Assembly: GCF_900292075.1 (NCBI RefSeq)
Contig: NZ_OLMV01000001.1
Location: forward strand, 124,001-188,000
Origin: Microbacterium timonense
GTDB taxonomy: Bacteria > Actinomycetota > Actinomycetes > Actinomycetales > Microbacteriaceae
Direction of reading: 5' to 3'
DNA: 64,000 bases
Below the pieces are notes generated by a model. That model had not been told where the DNA came from. It saw nothing but the letters and a program-made list of their open reading frames with translations, and ran no database searches. The translations under genes were made by a program, and so were the position numbers. Positions 16,631-24,896 of this stretch are shown piece after piece (position 1 is the stretch's first letter; the number at the start of each line of letters is the position of its first letter).

Positions 16631-17715
16631 CCGGGTCGTTGAGCGAGCGCAGCGAGACGAAACGCGGCGACGGGTTGTGCGCTGTAGCCCCGGTCGTTGA
16701 GCGGGAAGCGAGTCGAAACGCCCGGGTTGGTTCTGGCCCTTGCCCCGTTCGTTGAGCGAGCGCAGCGAGTCGAAACGCGGCGACGCGGCGGTTCGGTGTG
16801 GGTGCGGGCGTTTCGTCTCGCTTGTGCCTCGCTCGCTCAACGACCGGGTGGGGTCGGGGGTCTGGCGCCGGTCGTTGAGCGAGCGCAGCGAGACCAAACG
16901 CGGTGACGCGGCGGTTCGGTGTGGGTGCGGGCGTTTCGTCTCGCTCGTGCCTCGCTCGCTCAACGACCGGGTGGGGTCGGGGGTCTGGCGCCGGTCGTTG
17001 AGCGAGCGCAGCGAGTCGAAACGCGGTGACGCGGCGGTTCGGTGTGGGTGCGGGCGTTTCGTCTCGCTCGTGCCTCGCTCGCTCAACGACCGGGTTGGGT
17101 CGGGGTTCTGGCCTCGGTCGTCGAGCGAAGCGAGTCGAAACGCGGCGACGCGCGGCGGTTCGTCATGGGTGCGGGCGTTTCGTCTCGCTCGTGCCTCGCT
17201 CGCTCAACGACCGGGTGGGGTCGGGGGTCTGGCGCCGGTCGTTGAGCGAGCGCAGCGAGTCGAAACGCGGCGACGGGACCGTTCGGTGTGAGTGCGGGCG
17301 TTTCGTCTCGCTCGTGCCTCGCTCGCTCAACGACCGGGTTGGTCGGGGGTCTGGCCTCGGTCGTTGAGCGAGCGCGGCGAGTCGAAACGCGGCGACGGGA
17401 CCGTTCGGTGTGGGTGCGGGCGTTTCGTCTCGCTCGTGCCTCGCTCGCTCAACGACCGGGTTGGTCGGGGGTCTGGCCTCGGTCGTTGAGCGAGCGCAGC
17501 GAGACGAAACGCGGCGACGCGCGGCGGTTCTGCATGGGTGCGGGCGTTTCGTCTCGCTCGTGCCTCGCTCGCTCAACGACCGGGTTGGGGCACGTCTCGC
17601 TCGTGCCTCGCTCGCTCAACGACCGGGTTGGGGCAGGTCTCGCTCGTGCCTCGCTCGCTCAACGACCGGGTTGAGGCGGGTCGCGCTCGTGCTGCTCGGT
17701 CAGCGACCGGGCAGA
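16631..17715. repeat. Tandem array of about 122-nt hairpin-forming repeats
   Basis: The 1.1 kb between convergent def and the acyl-CoA ligase gene has no gene. It holds seven head-to-tail units starting at GTTGAGCGAG (16751, 16874, 16997, 17120, 17241, 17363, 17485; spacings 121-123 nt), two partial left arms at about 16637 and 16694, and a tail of 43-nt right-arm copies (17551, 17594, 17637, degenerate 17680). In each unit GTTGAGCGAGCGCAGCGAG plus GAAACG is answered about 50 nt later by CGTTTCGTCTCGCTCG and CTCGCTCGCTCAAC, so every unit can fold into a long hairpin. Open frames through the array (repeating LSERSES and SLVPRSLNDR) are artefacts of the repeat. Confidence 0.93.
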
Positions 17716-17723
17716 GGGCCCGC

Positions 17724-19550
17724 TCAGCTCAGGGAGACGTTCGTCGTGTTCACCGGCACGGCGTAGAGCTCCTCGATCTCGCCGGCGAAGTCGGCGAGGA
17801 TCACGTTGCGCTTGATGCTCATCTTCGGAGTCAGGTGGCCGCTCGCCTCGGTCCATTCGGACGGGAGGATCGTGAACTTGCGGATCGACTCGGCGCGCGA
17901 GACGTACTTGTTGGCCTCGTCGATCGCCCGCTGCACCTCCGCCCGCACCGCCTCATTGGCGGCGGCATCGGACAGCGACATGTCGGCCGGCAGACCGTTG
18001 TTCGACAGCCAGGTCGGCAGCATCTCGGGGTCGAGGGTGACGAGCGCCGAGATGAACGGCTTCTGGTCTCCGACCACGACCACCTGGCCGACGATGGGGT
18101 TGGCGCGGATGGGGTCCTCGAGGCCGGCAGGGGCGACGTTCTTGCCGCCGGCCGTCACGATGATCTCCTTCTTGCGGCCCGTGATAGTGAGGAAGCCCTC
18201 GTCGTCGAACGAGCCGAGGTCGCCCGTCTTGAACCAGTCGCCGTCGAAGGCAGCGGCGGTCGCCTCGGCGTTGCGCCAGTACTCCTTGAAGACGTTGATG
18301 CCGCGCACCTCGACCTCGCCGTCTTCGGCGAGCCGGATGCCGACGCCCGGGAGCACCGGCCCCACCGTGCCGATCTTCGACTTGTTGGCGAGGTTCACCG
18401 TCGCCGGCGCGGTCGTCTCGGTCAAGCCGTAGCCCTCCAGGATGGTGACGCCCAGGCTGTGGAAGAAGTGGCCGAGCCGTGGCCCGAGGGGCGCGGAGCC
18501 CGACACCGCGTAGGTGACGCGGCCGCCCATCGCTTCGCGCAGCTTGCTGTACACGAGCCTGTCGAACAGGGCGAACTTGATGCGCGTGCCCAGCGGGATC
18601 TTCTTGCCGTCCTGCAGCAGGGTCGAGTGCTCGATGGCGGTCTTCGCGGCGGCGCGGAAGATCTTGCCCTTGCCGCCCGCCTCGGCCTTCTGCTCGGCCG
18701 AGTTGTAGACCTTCTCGAAGACGCGGGGGACGGCCAGCAGGAATGTGGGCTTGAACGAGCCCAATGCCGGCAGCAACTGCTTCGTGTCGGGCTGGTGTCC
18801 GGTCTTGACACCCGCGTGGATGTCGAGGATCGAGATGAACCGCGCGAACACGTGCGCCGTCGTGATGAACAGCAGGGTCGACGCGCCGGGTGTCTCCACC
18901 ACCTCGTGCAGCGATTTCGCCGAGTTGCGCGCGAGCTCGACGAAGTTGCTGTGCGTGAGGACGCAGCCCTTCGGGCGCCCGGTGGAGCCAGACGTGTAGA
19001 TCAGGGTGGCGATGTCGGCGCCGTTCGCGATGTTGCGCCGCCGCTCGATCTCGTCGTCGCTGACGCTCGCGCCCTCGGCGACGAGCCTGTCGAGATCGCC
19101 GTTGTGCATCTCCCACGCGGTGCGGATGAGGGGGAGGTCCGCGCGCGCCTCGGCCAGGCGTGCCGAATGCTCCGGGCCCTCCGTGATCACCGCGACCGCG
19201 CCGGAGTCGGCGAGGTTCCACGCGATCTGCGCCGCCGAACTCGTCTCATAGATCGGCACCATGACGGCGCCGGCGTAGAAGAGCGCGAAGTCCACGAGCG
19301 TCCATTCGTACGTCGTGCGGGCGATGAAACCGACCTTGTCGCCCGGCTCGATGCCGCCGGCGACGAGCCCCTTGGCCAGTGCGATGACCTGCCTCTGGAA
19401 CTCCGCCGCGGTGATGTCGCGCCACCCCGCCCCGTCGGGCACGGCGAACAGCGCGAGGTCGGGCGTCGCTTTGACGCGCTCGACGAGAAGATCGGTGACG
19501 TTGGCCTGCGGATCGGCGGGGACGATGGCAGGTACTTCGAACTGGACCAC
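17724..19550 (-). CDS. Long-chain fatty-acid--CoA ligase (AMP-forming, FadD15-like)
   Basis: Activates fatty acids to acyl-CoA through an acyl-adenylate. Adenylate-forming motifs are complete: P-loop YTSGSTGRPKG, GYGLTETTAPA, and TGDLGSFDDEGFLTITGRKK followed by KNVAPAGLEDPIR; the C-terminal acceptor lysine region is HLTPKMSIKR. 608 residues, typical of the family. GTG 19550 is chosen because GAAGGAG lies 5 nt upstream; an in-frame upstream ATG (19592) would add 14 residues without homology. It is cytosolic or membrane-peripheral. It is divergent from the ROK kinase gene and converges on the repeat array. Confidence 0.93.
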   Translation of the reverse strand: MVQFEVPAIVPADPQANVTDLLVERVKATPDLALFAVPDGAGWRDITAAEFQRQVIALAKGLVAGGIEPGDKVGFIARTTYEWTLVDFALFYAGAVMVPIYETSSAAQIAWNLADSGAVAVITEGPEHSARLAEARADLPLIRTAWEMHNGDLDRLVAEGASVSDDEIERRRNIANGADIATLIYTSGSTGRPKGCVLTHSNFVELARNSAKSLHEVVETPGASTLLFITTAHVFARFISILDIHAGVKTGHQPDTKQLLPALGSFKPTFLLAVPRVFEKVYNSAEQKAEAGGKGKIFRAAAKTAIEHSTLLQDGKKIPLGTRIKFALFDRLVYSKLREAMGGRVTYAVSGSAPLGPRLGHFFHSLGVTILEGYGLTETTAPATVNLANKSKIGTVGPVLPGVGIRLAEDGEVEVRGINVFKEYWRNAEATAAAFDGDWFKTGDLGSFDDEGFLTITGRKKEIIVTAGGKNVAPAGLEDPIRANPIVGQVVVVGDQKPFISALVTLDPEMLPTWLSNNGLPADMSLSDAAANEAVRAEVQRAIDEANKYVSRAESIRKFTILPSEWTEASGHLTPKMSIKRNVILADFAGEIEELYAVPVNTTNVSLS

Positions 19551-19652
19551 GGCAACTCCTTCGGTACCGGATGGATCTCGGGTGGCTCTCATGCGAGTCT
19601 AATCGGCCGTCACATCCCACTCCGCGGTGGGTGTGGATGCGCGGTGCCTGGA

Positions 19653-19658
19653 TAGACT
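19653..19658 (+). promoter_or_regulatory. -10 box of the ROK kinase-plsC unit
   Basis: TAGACT lies 41 nt before GTG 19700. The leader carries a GAGAGGGAG ribosome site. Confidence 0.4.
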
Positions 19659-19699
19659 TCAAGGCGCTGTCGCGCACGTGACGGCCGGAGAGGGAGACT

Positions 19700-20635
19700 G
19701 TGCTCAAGGTCGGGATCGACATCGGCGGAACGAAGATCGCGGGCGGAGTCGTCGACGCCGACGGCGGCATCGTGGAGCAGCTTCGCGTCGACACCCCGAC
19801 CGATACCGCAGCCCTCGCCCAGGCGGTCGTCGACATGGCGCGGTACTTCCGTGCCGCGCACGACGTGGCGGCTGTCGGTGTCGCCGCCGCGGGGTTCATC
19901 GATCGCGCACGGGCCACCGTCATCCACGCCCCCAACATCGCGTGGCGGGACGAGCCGCTGAAAGCCACCCTGGAGCAGGGCATCGGCTTGCCGGTGTCGA
20001 TCGAGAACGACGCCAATGCCGCAGGGTGGGCGGAGTTCCGCTTCGGGGCCGGCCGCGGGGTCGACCACATGGTCATGCTCACCATGGGCACGGGTGTCGG
20101 CGGCGCGATCGTCCTGGACGGCAAGCTCTTCCGCGGCGGACACGGCATCGCCGCGGAACTCGGGCACACCCGCTTCATCCGTGACGGCCTGCTGTGCGGC
20201 TGCGGTCAGAAGGGCTGCCTCGAGCAGTACGCCTCGGGTCGTGCCCTGCAGCGCGAAGCAGGCGAGATCGCGGATGCCGGCGGCATCGGCGCCGCGCTGG
20301 CTGCTCACCGCGACGAGCACGGCTCGATCAGCGGGCCGGCGATCTCGCGTCTCGTGCTGGCGGGCGACGCGGGCGCGGCCGAGGCGCTGCGCCGCGTCGC
20401 GACCGCGCTGGGCGAGGCGTGTGGCGGCTTCCAGGCCGTGCTGGACCCGGAGCTGTTCGTCATCGGAGGCGGGGTGGCGCAGCTCGGTGACGCGCTGCTG
20501 GAGCCCATGCGGGTCGCCTACGAACGCTCCCTCCCGGGATATGGGGACCGGCCGGTGGCGACCTTCGCGATCGCGCGGCTGGTCAATGACGCCGGTCTGA
20601 TCGGCGCTGCGGATCTGGCGGGGACCGAGGACTAG
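19700..20635 (+). CDS. glk: ROK-family glucokinase
   Basis: Phosphorylates glucose (or a related sugar) with ATP. ATP site DIGGTK at residues 7-12; sugar-binding and catalytic ENDANAA with Asp104; GTGVGG loop; zinc site His156 plus Cys166, Cys168 and Cys173 in CGCGQKGCLEQ. No N-terminal helix-turn-helix, so it is a kinase and not a ROK repressor; 311 residues. GTG 19700 follows GAGAGGGAG. The next gene, plsC, begins 2 nt after its stop. Glucose specificity is inferred from the family; N-acetylglucosamine or mannose kinase are alternatives. Confidence 0.88.
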   Translation: MLKVGIDIGGTKIAGGVVDADGGIVEQLRVDTPTDTAALAQAVVDMARYFRAAHDVAAVGVAAAGFIDRARATVIHAPNIAWRDEPLKATLEQGIGLPVSIENDANAAGWAEFRFGAGRGVDHMVMLTMGTGVGGAIVLDGKLFRGGHGIAAELGHTRFIRDGLLCGCGQKGCLEQYASGRALQREAGEIADAGGIGAALAAHRDEHGSISGPAISRLVLAGDAGAAEALRRVATALGEACGGFQAVLDPELFVIGGGVAQLGDALLEPMRVAYERSLPGYGDRPVATFAIARLVNDAGLIGAADLAGTED

Positions 20636-20637
20636 CC

Positions 20638-21324
20638 GTGTTCTACTGGCTGATGAAGTACGTGGTGATCGGACCGATCGTGAAGGCGATCTGGCGCCCG
20701 TGGATCGTCGGCCGCCGGAACGTCCCGTCTGAGGGGGCCGCCATCCTGGCGAGCAACCACCTCTCGTTCGTCGACTCCATCTTCCTGCCGCTGATGCTCG
20801 ACCGCCCCGTCGCCTTCCTCGCCAAGAGCGACTACTTCACCGGCAAGGGTCTCAAGGGGTGGGCGACCCGCATGTTCTTCAAGGGGACCGGGCAGCTTCC
20901 CATCGACCGCTCCGGCGGCAAGGCGTCGGAGGCATCGCTGAACACCGGTCTGCAGGTGCTCGGCCGTGGCGATCTCCTCGGGATCTACCCCGAGGGCACG
21001 CGGAGCCCCGACGGCAAGCTGTACCGCGGCCGCACCGGCATCGCGCGCATGGCCCTCGAGGCGCATGTCCCCGTCATCCCCGTGGTCATGGTCGACACCG
21101 ACACGATGATGCCGATCGGCACGACCGTTCCCCGCATCGTCCGCGTCGGAGTCGTCATCGGCGAGCCGCTGGACTTCTCACGGTTCGAAGGCATGGAGGG
21201 CGACCGGTACATCCTGCGCTCCATCACCGACGAGATCATGGTCGCCCTCCAGCGGCTCGGCGAGCAGGAGTACGAGGACGTCTACGCCTCGACCGTGAAG
21301 GACCGGCTCAAGACCAAGCGTTGA
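20638..21324 (+). CDS. plsC: 1-acyl-sn-glycerol-3-phosphate acyltransferase (PlsC family)
   Basis: Adds the second acyl chain in phospholipid synthesis at the inner face of the membrane. The catalytic HxxxxD motif is His41-Asp46 (NHLSFVDS). The second motif FFKGTGQLPIDR and the glycerol-phosphate-binding motif YPEGTRSPDG are present. The N-terminus (FYWLMKYVVIGPIV) is a membrane-seeking helix. 228 residues. GTG 20638 is 2 nt after the ROK stop, so the genes form one unit. Many actinobacteria have several PlsC paralogues, so acceptor specificity is uncertain. Confidence 0.9.
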   Translation: MFYWLMKYVVIGPIVKAIWRPWIVGRRNVPSEGAAILASNHLSFVDSIFLPLMLDRPVAFLAKSDYFTGKGLKGWATRMFFKGTGQLPIDRSGGKASEASLNTGLQVLGRGDLLGIYPEGTRSPDGKLYRGRTGIARMALEAHVPVIPVVMVDTDTMMPIGTTVPRIVRVGVVIGEPLDFSRFEGMEGDRYILRSITDEIMVALQRLGEQEYEDVYASTVKDRLKTKR

Positions 21325-21409
21325 CGACAGGCCCGGCGCCCTCGCTCGGGACCGCCGGGCGCCCTCGTGCGGCGGCGTCATGCAGCGCCGGGGTCATCCG
21401 CCCCACGGC

Positions 21410-21415
21410 TAGAAT
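21410..21415 (+). promoter_or_regulatory. aroG -10 box (leaderless)
   Basis: TAGAAT ends exactly 6 nt before ATG 21422, placing the expected transcription start at the start codon. Confidence 0.55.
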
Positions 21416-21421
21416 CGGGGG

Positions 21422-22759
21422 ATGCTCCAGCACCTCGACGCACTCGACCACTGGCGGACCCTGCCGATCAAGCAGCAGCCGCAGTGGTATGACGTCGAGG
21501 CGGTGGCGGCGGCATCCGCCGAACTGGCGACGCTGCCTCCGCTGGTCTTCGCAGGTGAAGTCGACAACCTGCGCGACCGGCTCGCCCGCGCGGCGTCGGG
21601 CAACGCGTTCCTCCTCCAGGGCGGAGACTGTGCCGAGACGTTCGCCGGTGCCACCGCCGAGCAGATCCGCAACCGCATCAAGACGGTGCTTCAGATGGCC
21701 GTCGTGCTCACGTACGGGGCATCCATGCCCGTCGTGAAGATGGGCCGCATGGCGGGCCAGTTCGCCAAGCCCCGCTCGAGCGACACCGAGACCCGCGGCG
21801 ACGTGACGCTGCCGGCATACCGCGGCGACATCGTCAACGGTTACGACTTCACCGAGAACTCGCGCCGGGCCGACCCCGCCCGGCTGCTCAAGGGCTACCA
21901 CACGGCCGCGTCGACCATCAACCTCATCCGCGCGTTCACGCAGGGTGGCTTCGCCGACCTTCGTGAGGTGCACTCCTGGAACAAGGGCTTCGCGCAGAAC
22001 CCCGCCAACCAGCAGTACGAGCGCATGGCGACCGAGATCGATCGCGCCATCCGCTTCATGGAGGCCGCGGGCGCGGACTTCGACGAGCTGAAGCGCGTCG
22101 AGTTCTACACCGGCCACGAGGGCCTGCTCATGGATTACGAGCGTCCGATGACGCGCATCGACTCGCGCACCAACACGCCGTACAACACCTCGGCGCACTT
22201 CCTGTGGATCGGGGAGCGCACCCGCGATCTCGACGGCGCGCACGTCGACTACTTCTCGAAGATCCGCAACCCCATCGGGGTGAAGCTCGGCCCGAGCACG
22301 ACGCCCGAGACCGCTCTGGCGCTCATCGACAAGCTCGACCCGAACCGCGAGCCGGGCCGCCTCACGTTCATCACGCGCATGGGCGCCGGCAAGATCCGCG
22401 ACGCGCTGCCGCCGCTGCTGGAGGCCGTGAAGGACTCGGGGGCGGTGCCGCTGTGGGTGACCGACCCGATGCACGGCAACGGCATCACAACCCCCACCGG
22501 CTACAAGACCCGTCGCTTCGACGATGTGGTCGACGAGGTGCGCGGCTTCTTCGAGGCGCACCGCGCCGTCGGCACGTTCCCCGGCGGCATCCATGTGGAG
22601 CTCACCGGCGACGATGTCACGGAGTGCCTGGGCGGCTCCGAGCAGATCGACGAGGCCACCCTCGCCACCCGCTACGAGTCGCTGTGCGATCCTCGCCTGA
22701 ACCACATGCAGTCCCTCGAGCTGGCCTTCCTCGTGGCCGAGGAGCTCGAGAAGCGCTGA
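21422..22759 (+). CDS. aroG: 3-deoxy-7-phosphoheptulonate synthase, class II (DAHP synthase)
   Basis: First enzyme of the shikimate pathway: condenses PEP and erythrose-4-phosphate. The class II (plant/actinobacterial) family is clear over 445 residues: LQGGDCAETFAG, KMGRMAGQFAKPRSS, GEHVD-like SHFLWIGERT, WVTDPMHGNG and HVELTGDDVTECLGG, which supply metal and substrate ligands. ATG 21422 is directly downstream of a TAGAAT -10 box. It converges on the PASTA kinase gene. The aroG/pknL neighbourhood matches M. tuberculosis Rv2178c/Rv2176. Confidence 0.97.
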   Translation: MLQHLDALDHWRTLPIKQQPQWYDVEAVAAASAELATLPPLVFAGEVDNLRDRLARAASGNAFLLQGGDCAETFAGATAEQIRNRIKTVLQMAVVLTYGASMPVVKMGRMAGQFAKPRSSDTETRGDVTLPAYRGDIVNGYDFTENSRRADPARLLKGYHTAASTINLIRAFTQGGFADLREVHSWNKGFAQNPANQQYERMATEIDRAIRFMEAAGADFDELKRVEFYTGHEGLLMDYERPMTRIDSRTNTPYNTSAHFLWIGERTRDLDGAHVDYFSKIRNPIGVKLGPSTTPETALALIDKLDPNREPGRLTFITRMGAGKIRDALPPLLEAVKDSGAVPLWVTDPMHGNGITTPTGYKTRRFDDVVDEVRGFFEAHRAVGTFPGGIHVELTGDDVTECLGGSEQIDEATLATRYESLCDPRLNHMQSLELAFLVAEELEKR

Positions 22760-22777
22760 CGCGCGTCATGTGACGCG

Positions 22778-22816
22778 AAGATCCCGGATGCCTCGACCCG
22801 AGGGATCCGGGATCTT
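22778..22816. terminator. Bidirectional terminator between aroG and pknL
   Basis: AAGATCCCGGAT (22778-22789) pairs perfectly with ATCCGGGATCTT (22805-22816) across a 15-nt loop, between convergent genes. Confidence 0.8.
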
Positions 22817-22857
22817 TCGTCGTATCGGTCTCTCGGAGGCCGCGCGAAGGGCGCGCG

Positions 22858-24813
22858 TCAGAGCGCGGCGGCGATGCGGAGGGAGATGACGGTGCCCTTG
22901 CGCTTCATCTCCTGAGGGTCCGGGTTCTGCGACTCGACCTTGGTGAACGGGTCGGGGAACGCGTCCCAGCGGTCGTCGTAGTCGATCGTGAAGCCGGCGT
23001 CCTCGGCGGCCTTGCGCGCCTCGGCGAGGGTCTTGCCGACGAGATCGGGCACGGCGAACAGCGGGGGACCGGTCGAGACGACGAGGGTGACCGTGTCACC
23101 GGGTGCGAGCGGACTGCCGTCCTCCTTGCCGAGGACCTTGATGACCCGGCCCTCCTCGACGGAGTCGCTGGCCTCCGTCTGACTCGGATCGGCCACCACG
23201 AGTCCGACGCCCTCGAGTGTGCTCCGTGCCTTGCCCTCGCTGGCCCCCGTGACGTCCGGCACGGGCCCGAGCGACACATCCAGGCGGGCGGTGTCGCCCT
23301 GATGGACGACGCAGCCGTCGATGCAGGCGACGTCCTGCGAGCCGTCCTCGGGTGCACCGGCCGGGCGGACGACGACGCCGATCACGGTGCCGGCGGGCGC
23401 GTCGTTGAAGTAGGTGCTGCTGTCGCCCGGGACCGTGACGGATTGGTCGGTCAATCGCGCGCGCGCATCGGCCTCGGGCAGCCCGGCGAACGACTCGAAC
23501 ACCGCCTCAGCGGGCCCGAGCGAGACGAACACGTTGATCTCCGAGTCGCGGTCGACGCGGGTCCCGCTGGGAGGGTCGGTATCGATGACCTCGCCGGGGG
23601 CGACCTCGAGGCTGTTCCGGCCCTGCTGCACCGCCACCAGCGAATCCTGGGCGAGCCGGTCGGAAGCCTCATCGAACGTCATGCCGCTGACGTCGGCGAC
23701 GGCGACCAAGGATCCCGGTCCCGAACCGAACCACCAGCCGAGACCCCCGGCGAGCGCGGCCAGCAGCAGCACGAGGATGACGAGCCACGCGCCACGGGTG
23801 CGGCGGCGCCGCGTCGCGACGCGAAGGCGACCGGCGTTGTCGGCCTCCTCCGGCGCGGGCACGGGAGTGGTGGTCGAAGCCGGCAGCACGGCGGTCAGCT
23901 CGCCGGTCGCGGTGCCCGTCTCCCGCACGACGCCCATGGGTGCGGTGCGGGCGACCACCGGGGCGATCCCCAGCTCACGTTCGATCTCGCGCAGCCGCTG
24001 GAGCATCTCGCGGGCATCGACCGGTCGCTCGTCCGGAGATCTCTCGGTCGCCCAGAGCACGAGCTCGTCCAGCGGCTCGGGAACGCCGGGGTTCTTCACG
24101 CTCGGGCGGGGCACCGAGTCGGTCGCGTGCTGGAACGCGATCTGCATCGGCTGCTCGCCCTTGTACGGCTGCTCGCCGGTGAGCATCTCGTAGAGCATGA
24201 TGCCGATCGCGTAGATGTCGCTGCGAGCGTCGGCCGTGCCACGGGTCACCAGCTCGGGTGCCAGGTAGGCGATCGTGCCCAGAAGCTGCGCGCCGGACGC
24301 GGTGTTGGCGGTCGTCGCGCGCGCCAGACCGAAGTCGCCGATCTTGATGCGGCCGTCCTCCGCCAGGAGCACGTTCTCGGGCTTGACGTCGCGGTGGACG
24401 ATGCCGGCCTTGTGTGCAGCGGCCAGGCCCGAGAGCACGGCGTCGAGGATCGACACCGCCTGCGGCACGGTGAGCCGGCGTTGCTCGCGCAGCAGCTCAC
24501 GCAGGGTGATTCCCGGCAGGTACTCCATGACGAGATACGCCATGTCGCCGTCCTGGCCCTGGTCGAAGACGTTGACCACATGCGGGTCGGCCAGTCGCGC
24601 GGCCGCGCGAGCCTCCTGGATGAACCGGCTCTGGAAGACGGTGTCGTCGCTGAGGTGCCCGTGCATGACCTTGAGGGCGACACGGCGCTCGAGCCGCAGA
24701 TCCGTCGCGACATACACGGTGGCCATGCCGCCGCGGGCGATGCGAGCACGCACCCGGTACCGACCGTCGACCAGACGGCCGATCAGCGGGTCCGTCTGCT
24801 GACTCGTGCTCAC
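22858..24813 (-). CDS. pknL: Transmembrane Ser/Thr protein kinase with four PASTA repeats (PknL-like)
   Basis: Hanks-type kinase sensing cell-wall fragments. Kinase domain about 19-280: glycine loop IARGGMATVY, Lys48 in ALKVM, HRDVKPEN with catalytic Asp142, DFG at 160-162, and APE. After a cytoplasmic linker, one transmembrane helix (about 343-365) leads to four extracellular PASTA repeats. The second repeat has an insertion with Cys-x4-Cys (ACIDGC) that may form a disulfide. GTG 24813 follows TAGACT by 6 nt, so the mRNA is probably leaderless. The neighbours aroG, the Rv2175c-like gene and idsA support the PknL assignment; that gene's product is the PknL substrate in mycobacteria. Confidence 0.9.
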   Translation of the reverse strand: MSTSQQTDPLIGRLVDGRYRVRARIARGGMATVYVATDLRLERRVALKVMHGHLSDDTVFQSRFIQEARAAARLADPHVVNVFDQGQDGDMAYLVMEYLPGITLRELLREQRRLTVPQAVSILDAVLSGLAAAHKAGIVHRDVKPENVLLAEDGRIKIGDFGLARATTANTASGAQLLGTIAYLAPELVTRGTADARSDIYAIGIMLYEMLTGEQPYKGEQPMQIAFQHATDSVPRPSVKNPGVPEPLDELVLWATERSPDERPVDAREMLQRLREIERELGIAPVVARTAPMGVVRETGTATGELTAVLPASTTTPVPAPEEADNAGRLRVATRRRRTRGAWLVILVLLLAALAGGLGWWFGSGPGSLVAVADVSGMTFDEASDRLAQDSLVAVQQGRNSLEVAPGEVIDTDPPSGTRVDRDSEINVFVSLGPAEAVFESFAGLPEADARARLTDQSVTVPGDSSTYFNDAPAGTVIGVVVRPAGAPEDGSQDVACIDGCVVHQGDTARLDVSLGPVPDVTGASEGKARSTLEGVGLVVADPSQTEASDSVEEGRVIKVLGKEDGSPLAPGDTVTLVVSTGPPLFAVPDLVGKTLAEARKAAEDAGFTIDYDDRWDAFPDPFTKVESQNPDPQEMKRKGTVISLRIAAAL

Positions 24814-24819
24814 GGTGAG

Positions 24820-24825
24820 AGTCTA
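24820..24825 (-). promoter_or_regulatory. pknL -10 box (leaderless)
   Basis: TAGACT on the minus strand ends 6 nt before the GTG start of the kinase. Confidence 0.5.
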
Positions 24826-24896
24826 CGGACGCGTGCCTGCGAGCCGGCGGAGCGGCTCACCCTGCGACCGTACTGTGACGTTGCCGTGACGTGGGG

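Noticed and set aside
16740-17576. Several open frames through the tandem repeat array with repeated LSERSES and SLVPRSLNDR peptides
   Set aside because: The reading frames exist on both strands and simply mirror the repeat. Units differ by 1-2 nt so no stable frame is kept.
16631-17715. Repeat array as a CRISPR locus
   Set aside because: Units are about 122 nt with near-identical internal sequence, no unique spacers, and no cas genes are nearby.
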